Source of the DNA: Photobacterium arenosum
Lineage (GTDB): Bacteria > Pseudomonadota > Gammaproteobacteria > Enterobacterales > Vibrionaceae
Length of the DNA: 64,000 bases
Assembly (NCBI RefSeq): GCF_014841115.1
Contig: NZ_JACYTP010000002.1
Coordinates: 534,392-598,391, forward strand
Reading direction: 5' to 3'
Positions 26,910 through 34,801 of the stretch are shown here, one piece after another (positions within the stretch are counted from its first letter, which is position 1; every line of letters begins with the position of its first letter). Under the pieces are notes generated by a model that saw only the letters and a list, made by a program, of their open reading frames with translations, was not told the origin of the DNA and searched no databases. Both the position numbers and the translations under genes were made by a program.

Positions 26910-27950
26910 ATGAAGTTATGGGATCATCCGATGTCGGAAAACGATGTCCGCCAGTGCCTGAGAATTGCAACCGGTGCCACGCTCGGCTTTACGATCAGTA
27001 AAATTTTCGGCTGGAACTACGGCGTTTTTTTTACTGTTACCCCCATGCTGTTGCTGGGAATGGTGCCTGTGATGAGTGCGCATGCCGCGCGTCAGCTGCT
27101 GGCTGCGGCGATAGTGTGCGGGTTGGAAGTGGGGATACTAGGCGGATTCTTTGGCGGACATCCGGGCATGATGACCCTGATTGCTTTCGTGCTTTTTCTG
27201 TACAAATTTGCCTGTATGTCCAAAGGAACACTCTTTCTGTTCGGGGCGAACAGCGTGCTCAGCCTGAGCATTATGCTGCACTTTGCCAGTTACCCGAGTT
27301 CAGATTTGAATGATCTTATCTTCAGCAACCTGCTGGCCAATGTGCTGTCGGTGGTGATTGCTTACCTGATGACGTTTTTGATCCCTGATGCCGAACCTCG
27401 TCAGCCACCAGCACGTCCCAGTGAACCGAAGGCTTCTCACCGAATGCGCCATGAAGCACTGATGGGCGCCAGTATTGCAACACTGTCGTTTCTGGTTTTT
27501 CAGATCTTTGATCTGAATGACTCGATGTCAGCGCAGGCGACCACCTTGTTACTGCTTTTTCCTATGCACTGGAATGGCGCTTTGGGTTATGCCCGTAAAC
27601 GGGCGATGGGCACTATCATGGGGGTCGCCTTTGGTATGGCAGGGCAGTTGCTATTGTACGACTGGTCCGGAATGCTGGTATTGATCATTCCATTGCTGTG
27701 GATAGGCGCTATGTTGTTCAGCTATATGCATGTTAAGGAATCCAGCGGCTCAGGCGCCGGCTTTGGCGGACTGACAACCCTTGGCATTTTATACGGGCAA
27801 TACCTGACTCCGGGTAATGATCTGGTGTTCAGCGCGCTTTATCGGGTCAGCAGTATCTTCTTCGCCATAGTTGCCACCTTACTGGTGACATACCTGATCC
27901 ACCGTTTACTGAACAGCTTCGAGGCGACACGATTCAGCCCGGCTCAGTAG
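26910..27950 (+). CDS. DUF2955 inner-membrane protein (FUSC/AaeB-like)
   Basis: A 346-residue protein with about ten membrane helices in two similar halves, of the DUF2955 family related to fusaric-acid and aromatic-acid exporters. Recognisable parts are CLRIATGATLGFTISKIFGWNYGVFFTV near the N-terminus and ALGYARKRAMGTIMGVAFG in the second half. It pairs with the HlyD-family protein upstream. Together with the SlyA-like regulator this predicts regulated export of aromatic or lipophilic acids; the substrate is inferred from family behaviour. AGGAGG-like GGAGG lies seven bases before the ATG. Confidence 0.82.
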   Translation: MKLWDHPMSENDVRQCLRIATGATLGFTISKIFGWNYGVFFTVTPMLLLGMVPVMSAHAARQLLAAAIVCGLEVGILGGFFGGHPGMMTLIAFVLFLYKFACMSKGTLFLFGANSVLSLSIMLHFASYPSSDLNDLIFSNLLANVLSVVIAYLMTFLIPDAEPRQPPARPSEPKASHRMRHEALMGASIATLSFLVFQIFDLNDSMSAQATTLLLLFPMHWNGALGYARKRAMGTIMGVAFGMAGQLLLYDWSGMLVLIIPLLWIGAMLFSYMHVKESSGSGAGFGGLTTLGILYGQYLTPGNDLVFSALYRVSSIFFAIVATLLVTYLIHRLLNSFEATRFSPAQ

Positions 27951-27957
27951 CCGGGGC
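27936..27957 (+). terminator. Hairpin at the end of the efflux operon
   Basis: AGCCCGGCT-CAGT-AGCCGGGGCT (one bulged G) overlaps the stop codon of the DUF2955 gene and is followed by TTGTGTTG. A modest terminator. Confidence 0.5.
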
Positions 27958-28164
27958 TTGTGTTGCACTGAGGTTGATATCGACAGATTTCCACATAGTC
28001 AGTTATAGGACATTGAGCGAGTTGTATATGATGCATGTCACATATTATTAGGTTAAATACCTGTCAGGCATAGAGTTTCAACTTTCTTTGATTTCAGATA
28101 ACTCTTCCCCGGATTCCCTGCTGCAAAATACGTGCTTTGTTGCTTATTTTGGCAGGGACATCAC

Positions 28165-29781
28165 GTGAAACTTGGAAATATATCAATAAAAATAAAGCTG
28201 CAACTGCTGGTGGCAATAGCCGCCGGGATTATTGTATCTGTCTGTATTTATAATCTGGCGCAGCAGCGCAGCGCTTCATTCAGCGAGCGTGAAGATAAGC
28301 TGCGCGCACAAGTTGAAACCGCGCAAAGTATCATTCAGTTTTTTGCCGCTCAGACGGCGGATTTAGGTGCAGAGCAGGCGAAAAATATGGCACTGCAGGC
28401 CATTGATCAGCTCAGGTATGATGATGATAACTATTTCTGGATTACCAACCCAAGGCAACAAGTCATTATCCACCCGTTAAAGCCGGAATTGGACGGCGCT
28501 GATGCTTCTGCGATCCGCGATGGTTCTGGCAAGTATCACTGGCGTGAAATGGCGAGTATCGCGTCGGCAACAGGCCAGGGGTTTCTGGATTATACCTGGC
28601 GGGCACCGGATGGTCGGCTGCACGAAAAAATATCTTATGTGATGTATTTTCCTGAGTGGGACTGGATAGTCGGCTCGGGCGTACTGGTGTCGGATATAGA
28701 CGATGTCTTCTACAGTGATCTGGCGAAGGCATCGGTTTTTGCTGCCGCTGCGGTGATCATTCTGGCATTGTTCGGGTACTTGCTGGCACACGATATTGTC
28801 ACACCGCTCACTGCGCTGGTCGAAAAAGTTCATGTGATTGCAGACGGTGATCTGAAAGTCAGGCTGAATAAAAAGCGTAAGGATGAAATTGGTGAAATGG
28901 GGCGGGAAGTCGATCGCATGCTGGATAAACTGCAGGCGGCACTCAAAGTGGCCAGTCAGTCTGCGGAGCAATCACGTGAAATGGCTGGCCGAATTGCCAG
29001 TGCCAGTGAAGAGACGGCAACCAGCGTCGAATCTCAGCACGTACAGCTTGAGCAACTGTCGGCGGCGATGAATGAAATGTCGGCAACCATTAACGATGTC
29101 GCCCAAAATGCAGAAAGTACCTCCGAGGCCACTGTTCACGTTGCTGAGCAGGCTTCGCAAAGTAGTGTCAGCATGAAAGCCACCAGCGATAATATTCAGT
29201 CGGTGGCTGAAAACATCACCCAGGCAGACAGCTTCGTCAATGAGCTGTTACAGGGGGTAAAGGATATTCATGCTGTGGTGAACGTGATTCAGGATGTCTC
29301 GGAGCAGACCAATCTGCTGGCATTGAATGCCGCCATTGAAGCGGCCAGAGCCGGTGAGATGGGACGCGGATTTGCCGTGGTTGCCGATGAAGTCAGAAAT
29401 CTTGCCAGTCGCACTCAGCAGTCGACATCAGAGGTCAAGGTCAGTATCGATAGACTGACCAGTATTGCTGAGCAATCGAGCAAAACCATGCAATCGAGTC
29501 ATTTTCAGGCGGCAAGCTGTGTCGATGTTGCGCTGGAAACCCGGATCACCTTTGAAAATATGGTGTCAGACTTGAACCAAACCACTGACAGAGTGGTGCT
29601 GATAGCGGCCGCGGCGGAACAACAAGGCATAGTCGCCAATGAAATGAATGAAAATGTCAGCAGCATTCACCTGTCTGCTAACGTGATGAAAGAATCATCC
29701 ATGAACCTTGCTCAGGAAAGTCAGGCAATGGCGCAAGTCTCTGAATTACTTAACCAGCACCTGGCCTATTTTAAGGTGTAG
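28165..29781 (+). CDS. Methyl-accepting chemotaxis protein with sCache domain
   Basis: Transmembrane chemoreceptor (538 aa from the GTG at 28165, which has AGGGA upstream). Order: cytoplasmic start, TM1 (about residues 12-32), a periplasmic single-Cache domain (about 40-185; [20 protein letters not shown] and [18 protein letters not shown] are typical of sCache_2), TM2 (about 190-212), HAMP (about 213-265), and the signalling domain with the conserved tip [19 protein letters not shown]. It signals to CheA/CheW. The Cache family binds small carboxylates; the ligand here is unknown. It stands beside two cyclic-di-GMP enzymes. Confidence 0.93.
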   Translation: MKLGNISIKIKLQLLVAIAAGIIVSVCIYNLAQQRSASFSEREDKLRAQVETAQSIIQFFAAQTADLGAEQAKNMALQAIDQLRYDDDNYFWITNPRQQVIIHPLKPELDGADASAIRDGSGKYHWREMASIASATGQGFLDYTWRAPDGRLHEKISYVMYFPEWDWIVGSGVLVSDIDDVFYSDLAKASVFAAAAVIILALFGYLLAHDIVTPLTALVEKVHVIADGDLKVRLNKKRKDEIGEMGREVDRMLDKLQAALKVASQSAEQSREMAGRIASASEETATSVESQHVQLEQLSAAMNEMSATINDVAQNAESTSEATVHVAEQASQSSVSMKATSDNIQSVAENITQADSFVNELLQGVKDIHAVVNVIQDVSEQTNLLALNAAIEAARAGEMGRGFAVVADEVRNLASRTQQSTSEVKVSIDRLTSIAEQSSKTMQSSHFQAASCVDVALETRITFENMVSDLNQTTDRVVLIAAAAEQQGIVANEMNENVSSIHLSANVMKESSMNLAQESQAMAQVSELLNQHLAYFKV

Positions 29782-29803
29782 CGTTTACTTGATGATAATG
29801 AAC

Positions 29804-29825
29804 AGCAGGGAGTTTGCTCCCTGCT
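29804..29825. terminator. Bidirectional terminator
   Basis: AGCAGGGAG-TTTG-CTCCCTGCT is a perfect 9-bp stem between the convergent chemoreceptor and EAL genes. Confidence 0.75.
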
Positions 29826-29832
29826 TGATTCG

Positions 29833-31422
29833 TTAGCCATTCAGTGAAAGATCAGCGGATAAGCGTGCCTGTCTGTCGCTTTGCTGCTGCATTTTCTCTA
29901 TGAAAACCGCTGGAGGTATGGGTTTATCGTAGAAATAGCCCTGGAAAAACTGAATGTTGCGCAGCTTGAGATAGGCTTCCTGTGTCGCGTTTTCCACCCC
30001 TTCTGCAACGACATCTATGTTCAGTCTGTTGGCCAGATCAACCACGTTATCTACGATATGGCTCGGCATGTCTACGGAACCAATCAGGTGGGTAAAGCTC
30101 TTATCAATTTTAATAATGTCGATGTTGAACTGGTTGATATACGCCAGCGATGAATGACCGGTGCCGAAATCATCCAGCGCAATTTGAACCCCCAGATTAT
30201 GCAGCTTCTCAAACAGGAGGGCAGCATTCCCTGTATCTTCAATGAACTCCCGCTCTGTCAGTTCAGCGACCAGTTTTACCTTTCCTTCCGGAAAGACAGA
30301 CATGAAACTCAGGCAGTCATTATAGAAAAGCAGATCATTACACTGGCCTGGGCTGATATTAATGGCCAGGTGAAAGCCGTCGGGTAGATAGTGTTGATTC
30401 TGAAGTAAATAAGATTTCACGCTGGTCAGCATCTGAGTCGTCATGATTGTAATCAGGCCGGTGTCCTCTGCCAGAGGGATAAATAAGTCTGGCATGATGA
30501 ACCCCTGGTTCGGGTGGTGCCAACGCATTAATATTTCCGCACCGCAAATCCTGCCTTGATGGTTCACTATAGGTTGCAGGTAAGGCAGAAACTCATTGTC
30601 TTCTACGGCCCGCCGTAATTCCTCTTGAGGTGAGCGCGGGCGCTTGAGCTGGCGGTAGCCATTGATGCTGATGATAATGGCAATAATGATGCACAGATAT
30701 ATGGGAATGTATAAATGCGACAGCATGTAATCCAGATACATTTGCTGGCTTATCCGAGATGAAATGGTGAACTCATCATCCCGGGAATTCAGGGCGATTA
30801 ATGTGCCGTTTTTTGTCTCAGAGTAAAAAGTGTTGTATGTCACTCTCTGCTGGTTATTTAACGTAACTGTTAACGGAATTTTCTGTCCAATAGTCTTGAG
30901 TGTTTTTTTTATATAATGGACATCAATACTTGCGATTGCATACCTGTCACCAGCTTTTGAGCTGAGAAAAAGAATGTTTTCATTTGGATTGAAATAATTA
31001 TGCGTGGCCAGAAACAGCCGGTTGTCGATTGAGATGTGGGTGTTAGCATTCTTTTTCAATGTCCTGCTGAACAGTGATGAACAGTAAACGTAATCATCTT
31101 TGACTAAGTTAATGGTGCGAATATTAGGGCTGAGCACGGAAATGCGCTTTAGCTCTTCCGCGGTTGCAGGGGTACAGGCGGCACCGAGCAATGGAGTAGC
31201 CTTATTAACAGCAATATGGGCTTCATCCATGGTGTTTTGCAGAAGCGCACTCGCAATGTTGGATTTTTCGTTTACAAGGCTTTCCAGACTCCCCCTGGCA
31301 TGCAGGTAAATACCGCCCAAGCCGAAAGCTAAGACGCTGAGTCCCAGTAACACTGCCAGCAGAAAATGTTTATACCGAATGGCAAAACGAATAATGAACC
31401 AGCTTTTACAGGTTAAAGTCAT
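29833..31422 (-). CDS. Cyclic-di-GMP phosphodiesterase with periplasmic CSS domain
   Basis: A 529-residue inner-membrane protein of the CSS-EAL class. TM1 (about 20-42) leads to a periplasmic CSS-motif domain (about 43-235; CSSLF around residue 113, plus another cysteine in LLGAACTP). TM2 follows (about 238-258), then a cytoplasmic EAL domain (about 268-515). The EAL signature reads EILMRW and the other catalytic segments are intact: LAINISP, ELTEREF, LDDFGTGHSSL, IKIDKSF and VAEGVEN. It should therefore hydrolyse cyclic di-GMP. In E. coli relatives, disulfide formation in the CSS domain controls activity. No strong ribosome site is seen. Confidence 0.9.
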   Translation of the reverse strand: MTLTCKSWFIIRFAIRYKHFLLAVLLGLSVLAFGLGGIYLHARGSLESLVNEKSNIASALLQNTMDEAHIAVNKATPLLGAACTPATAEELKRISVLSPNIRTINLVKDDYVYCSSLFSRTLKKNANTHISIDNRLFLATHNYFNPNENILFLSSKAGDRYAIASIDVHYIKKTLKTIGQKIPLTVTLNNQQRVTYNTFYSETKNGTLIALNSRDDEFTISSRISQQMYLDYMLSHLYIPIYLCIIIAIIISINGYRQLKRPRSPQEELRRAVEDNEFLPYLQPIVNHQGRICGAEILMRWHHPNQGFIMPDLFIPLAEDTGLITIMTTQMLTSVKSYLLQNQHYLPDGFHLAINISPGQCNDLLFYNDCLSFMSVFPEGKVKLVAELTEREFIEDTGNAALLFEKLHNLGVQIALDDFGTGHSSLAYINQFNIDIIKIDKSFTHLIGSVDMPSHIVDNVVDLANRLNIDVVAEGVENATQEAYLKLRNIQFFQGYFYDKPIPPAVFIEKMQQQSDRQARLSADLSLNG

Positions 31423-31635
31423 GTGAATACTAATAAAGGAGAAGTAAGCATGGTTACTCCGTGATTGTTATGTTTTTTGCACTTATTATGACTTTCATTA
31501 ATACGGCAGCGCGAATGCTACAGTATTCTGGTTATATTTTAAACACTGGTCACATTTTTATTGTATCGGTTGTTGATATACATCAATGAACAGGGTGCTT
31601 TTACAGTTGAACCTTTCGGGTGCAGCGAAGTACGG

Positions 31636-33093
31636 TCAGACTTTTTCAGCGGAAATCTGCTGTTGCGCCAATGCAAACTGACACTGATTTTTGCCGTTTT
31701 TCTTCGCGCAGTACATGGCCTGGTCAGCATGTTTCAGCAGAGATTCGCGGGTCGTGCCGTGTGACGGATACATTGACACGCCTATACTGACGCCGAGATG
31801 GAGTGGGTTATCTGTCAGCATGAAAGGACGGCTGAACATGGTGAGTATTTTGTCTGCCAGCATTGTGGTTGTATCCGTCGATGCGATATTTTCCAGTATC
31901 AGTATAAATTCATCGCCACCAATTCTGGCCACTGTATCGGTTTCTCTCAGTGAGTTTACCAGTCTGATCGATACGGCTTTCAGCAGTTTGTCTCCGGCAT
32001 CATGCCCGAAGGTGTCATTCACGTCTTTAAATCCGTCCAGATCGACAAACATTAAAGCCATATTGGTATTGCTGCGTTGGCAACGCAGGATGGCACTGTC
32101 AATTTTTTCCTGAGCGTAGCGAAGGGTGGGCAGATTGGTCAGCGCATCGTGATTGGCCATGTGTCTCAGCCTTGCTTCAGTCTGGCTGTGTTTTTTGATC
32201 TCATCCTGCAATCGGGTTATCCAGAATCCAAGCACAAGAATGATCACCAGTGAGACTGCAGACCAGCGATAAATATCTGTGAAATTATGACGTTCTGTAA
32301 TAGTGAACTGTGTCCATTTTCGGGAAATCTCTCGGTGTTCTTCAGGGGTAATAGATTGCACTGCCATGTTCAGTAACCTGAGCAACTCGGGCTTATCCAG
32401 CCTGACCCCGACAGCAACAGGCAGCGAAAAGTCGAGCTTGGCAATGATCTTTTTACGAAAGACATCTTCTTTCAGTTCATCTATCAGTGAATCTAACGGG
32501 GCAACAAAGGCGTACACTTCCCCGGCATTTAACAGGTGCATGGCTTGCAAAGGGGTGGCGGCATAGACTTGCTGAATCTCTGGGTGGGTGTGTTGCAATC
32601 TGGTCATTACAGCGGAGTGTTTTGGCCCGGCAATGGATTGTCCGGCCAGTTCATCCAACGAGGTCAGCATGGGTTTATCAGCCTTGGCAACCAGCACGTT
32701 GTGAATCTGATAGTAAGGTGAGGTAAACGACAGGTATTTTTCCCGCTCTGGGGTTTGGCTGATAGCCGGAATAAAATCGCAGTGGCCGAGTTGCAGGGCG
32801 GTTAAGGACTCACTCCAACTGCTCGTGAAATAGGGATGAAAAGTGACGCCCAGATAACGCTCAATAAGGTGCAGATAATCGGCAAAAATGCCTTTGTGCT
32901 GCTCTTGCTCCTGGTAATCGTACGGACGCCAGGCAGGATTGAAGCAATAGGACACTTTCTGTGAAATCAGTTCAGTTGCCCATGGTTCGTGATCTGCTAA
33001 AGGTTGTCTCAATGGATCCTGATGAGAGGCACACGTGATTACCGGTGCAAATCCTGCCAACAATATAAAAAGCTTGAGAAACTGATTTCTCAT
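31636..33093 (-). CDS. Diguanylate cyclase with periplasmic solute-binding sensor
   Basis: A 485-residue protein with a signal peptide, a family-3 solute-binding-protein domain (about 40-260; CFNPAWRPYDY, FIPAISQTPEREKYLSFTSPYY), one membrane helix (about 262-285; SAVSLVIILVLGFWI), and a GGDEF domain (about 310-475). The active site IGGDEF is intact and the inhibitory I-site RETD lies five residues before it. LFVDLDGFKDVNDTFGHDAGD is canonical. The sensor type usually binds amino acids or similar solutes, so this cyclase probably couples an external solute to cyclic-di-GMP synthesis. Start at 33093, with GGGAGGAG just upstream. Confidence 0.9.
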   Translation of the reverse strand: MRNQFLKLFILLAGFAPVITCASHQDPLRQPLADHEPWATELISQKVSYCFNPAWRPYDYQEQEQHKGIFADYLHLIERYLGVTFHPYFTSSWSESLTALQLGHCDFIPAISQTPEREKYLSFTSPYYQIHNVLVAKADKPMLTSLDELAGQSIAGPKHSAVMTRLQHTHPEIQQVYAATPLQAMHLLNAGEVYAFVAPLDSLIDELKEDVFRKKIIAKLDFSLPVAVGVRLDKPELLRLLNMAVQSITPEEHREISRKWTQFTITERHNFTDIYRWSAVSLVIILVLGFWITRLQDEIKKHSQTEARLRHMANHDALTNLPTLRYAQEKIDSAILRCQRSNTNMALMFVDLDGFKDVNDTFGHDAGDKLLKAVSIRLVNSLRETDTVARIGGDEFILILENIASTDTTTMLADKILTMFSRPFMLTDNPLHLGVSIGVSMYPSHGTTRESLLKHADQAMYCAKKNGKNQCQFALAQQQISAEKV

Positions 33094-33476
33094 TGCTCCT
33101 CCCTGAGAACTGCAATCCATACCACTGTTTTAGAGAAAATGAATGTAACGATTTGTTTGATTTTTGACCAAGCTCCCACAAGTCTAATTCAGTAAAAAAA
33201 ATAAGCAGGTCGAAATGACAAAAATTTAATCTTCTGCACAAAGTTTGATTCTTAACGCTTATTGATTAACAGGTAAATTCAGAGAGATCATCGCATTAAG
33301 TGAAATAGGCATTGTATTGAAAGAGTGAATTTCATTAATGAATATTTTTGTGCAACCTGGTTTTATGCGGCTGTGTTTTATGCGGCTGTGTTTTATGCAT
33401 CTAGGTTTGTGCGTCTGTGTTTCTGGTGTAAGGTAGCGGGCTGATGAAAAACTGAAGAGTTATGATTGGAGTAAGC
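33094..33476. other. Intergenic region with a 15-bp tandem repeat
   Basis: No gene is supported. Most of it is AT-rich and presumably carries divergent promoters for the cyclase and the first GNAT. The only clear structure is the tandem repeat at 33361-33419. Confidence 0.6.
33361..33419. repeat. 15-bp tandem repeat, two exact and two diverged units
   Basis: TTTTATGCGGCTGTG occurs at 33361-33375 and 33376-33390. It is followed by TTTTATGCATCTAGG (33391-33405) and TTTGTGCGTCTGTG (33406-33419). It lies 58 bases before the GNAT start and could change promoter spacing if copy number varies. Confidence 0.9.
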
Positions 33477-33995
33477 ATGATAATCAGAAAAGTGGCATTA
33501 GATGATGCTGAAAGGCTGGTGGCTCTGTTTCATTTGCTCGATACAGAGACAGATTTCATGCTGTTTGAACCCGGAGAGCGTCAGCTGACGATAGAGCAGC
33601 AAAGAGAGCAATTGCCGGAATGGGTGGATTCCAATCAGCAAACGATGTTCGTTGCAGAAAACGAGGCTGGCGAAGTGATCGGCTTTATCGTCGGGGTGGG
33701 CGGCAAAATGAACCGTATCAGGCATTCTCTTTACTGCGCCATTTGCATTCAAAAAAGTGCTCAGGGTAAGGGTGTCGGCCGGCAACTGATGGCGTCTTTA
33801 GAAACGTGGGCATGTCATCATGCTTTTCACCGTATTGAGCTGACGGTGATGGCACATAATGCACCAGCTCGTCATCTATACAAGGCTGCCGGATTTGACG
33901 AAGAAGGGATCAAGCGAGACGCCATGCGGGTGAATGGTAAGTATGTGGATGAAATTTATATGGCTAAGTTGCTGAACGCGAGTTCACAGCAGTGA
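33477..33995 (+). CDS. GNAT-family N-acetyltransferase
   Basis: A 172-residue acetyltransferase. The acetyl-CoA binding motif is visible as CIQKSAQGKGVGRQLMASLE (Q/RxxGxG/A), followed by RIELTVMAHNAPARHLYKAAGF, typical of GNATs that act on amino groups of small molecules or protein ends. I chose ATG 33477 because GGAG sits five bases upstream; an ATG at 33462 is also in frame. The substrate is unknown. A second GNAT gene follows after 43 bases, so the two may be co-transcribed. Confidence 0.85.
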   Translation: MIIRKVALDDAERLVALFHLLDTETDFMLFEPGERQLTIEQQREQLPEWVDSNQQTMFVAENEAGEVIGFIVGVGGKMNRIRHSLYCAICIQKSAQGKGVGRQLMASLETWACHHAFHRIELTVMAHNAPARHLYKAAGFDEEGIKRDAMRVNGKYVDEIYMAKLLNASSQQ

Positions 33996-34038
33996 TCACA
34001 TGGCTGTGATCGCCAAACAAAACCCAGGTAGATAACCA

Positions 34039-34629
34039 ATGTTTGAAAAATTAAAGAGAGACATTTGTCAGTTGCAGACCGAAAGACTCATCATCCGGCA
34101 ATGGAAAGAAGATGACAACGTACCGTTTGCTGCCATGTGTGCAGACCCGAATGTGATGAGGTATTTCCCCGCAACCCTGAGTGAAGATGAAAGCGTTCAG
34201 CTTGCACACAAAGCGACCTCATTGATTCAGAAAAACGGGTGGGGTTTTTGGGCAGTAGAAAGAAAGGATACCGGTCAGTTTATTGGCCTGGCGGGTTTGC
34301 ATTATCAGGACCTTGATATACCCGATACCCCCTTTATTGAAATTGGCTGGCGACTGGCCGCCGATCAATGGGGGAAAGGGTTCGCACCTGAAGCAGCACA
34401 ACGTGCTTTGAGTTATGCGTTTGATGAGCTGCAGGCACCTGCTGTTTATGCGTTTACTACCTTAGCCAATCAGCCTTCCCGGCGTGTGATGCAGAAGCTG
34501 GGCATGTCGGATTGTCAGAAAAACTTTATGCATCCTAAATTGCCGCATGATCACTCACTGGCTGAACATTGTTTGTACCGGATAACACGGCAAGAGTGGC
34601 TGATGTTGAATACGCCAGACAGACTGTGA
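34039..34629 (+). CDS. RimJ/RimL-type GNAT acetyltransferase
   Basis: A 196-residue acetyltransferase of the RimJ/RimL subgroup: TERLIIRQWKEDDNVPFAAM at the start, GFWAVERKDTGQFIGLAGL, the acetyl-CoA loop RLAADQWGKGFAPEAAQRAL, and TTLANQPSRRVMQKLGM. RimL-like proteins acetylate protein N-termini or small molecules; the target here is unknown. It lies directly downstream of another GNAT but belongs to a different subgroup, so it is not a recent duplicate. Confidence 0.87.
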   Translation: MFEKLKRDICQLQTERLIIRQWKEDDNVPFAAMCADPNVMRYFPATLSEDESVQLAHKATSLIQKNGWGFWAVERKDTGQFIGLAGLHYQDLDIPDTPFIEIGWRLAADQWGKGFAPEAAQRALSYAFDELQAPAVYAFTTLANQPSRRVMQKLGMSDCQKNFMHPKLPHDHSLAEHCLYRITRQEWLMLNTPDRL

Positions 34630-34801
34630 ATGTACCTGCCTTGCATGGCAGTATTGAGCGATATTTTCTTAGTCACATCTGATTGAATTTCAGTACTTCT
34701 TTTCCACATAGTCTACGCTTTTTTAGGTACGGTCAGCTTGTCAGTGACCCGTTATGTTTACCGTCCGAATTGGCCGAATAACACTAAGAAGGAAGAGGCG
34801 C

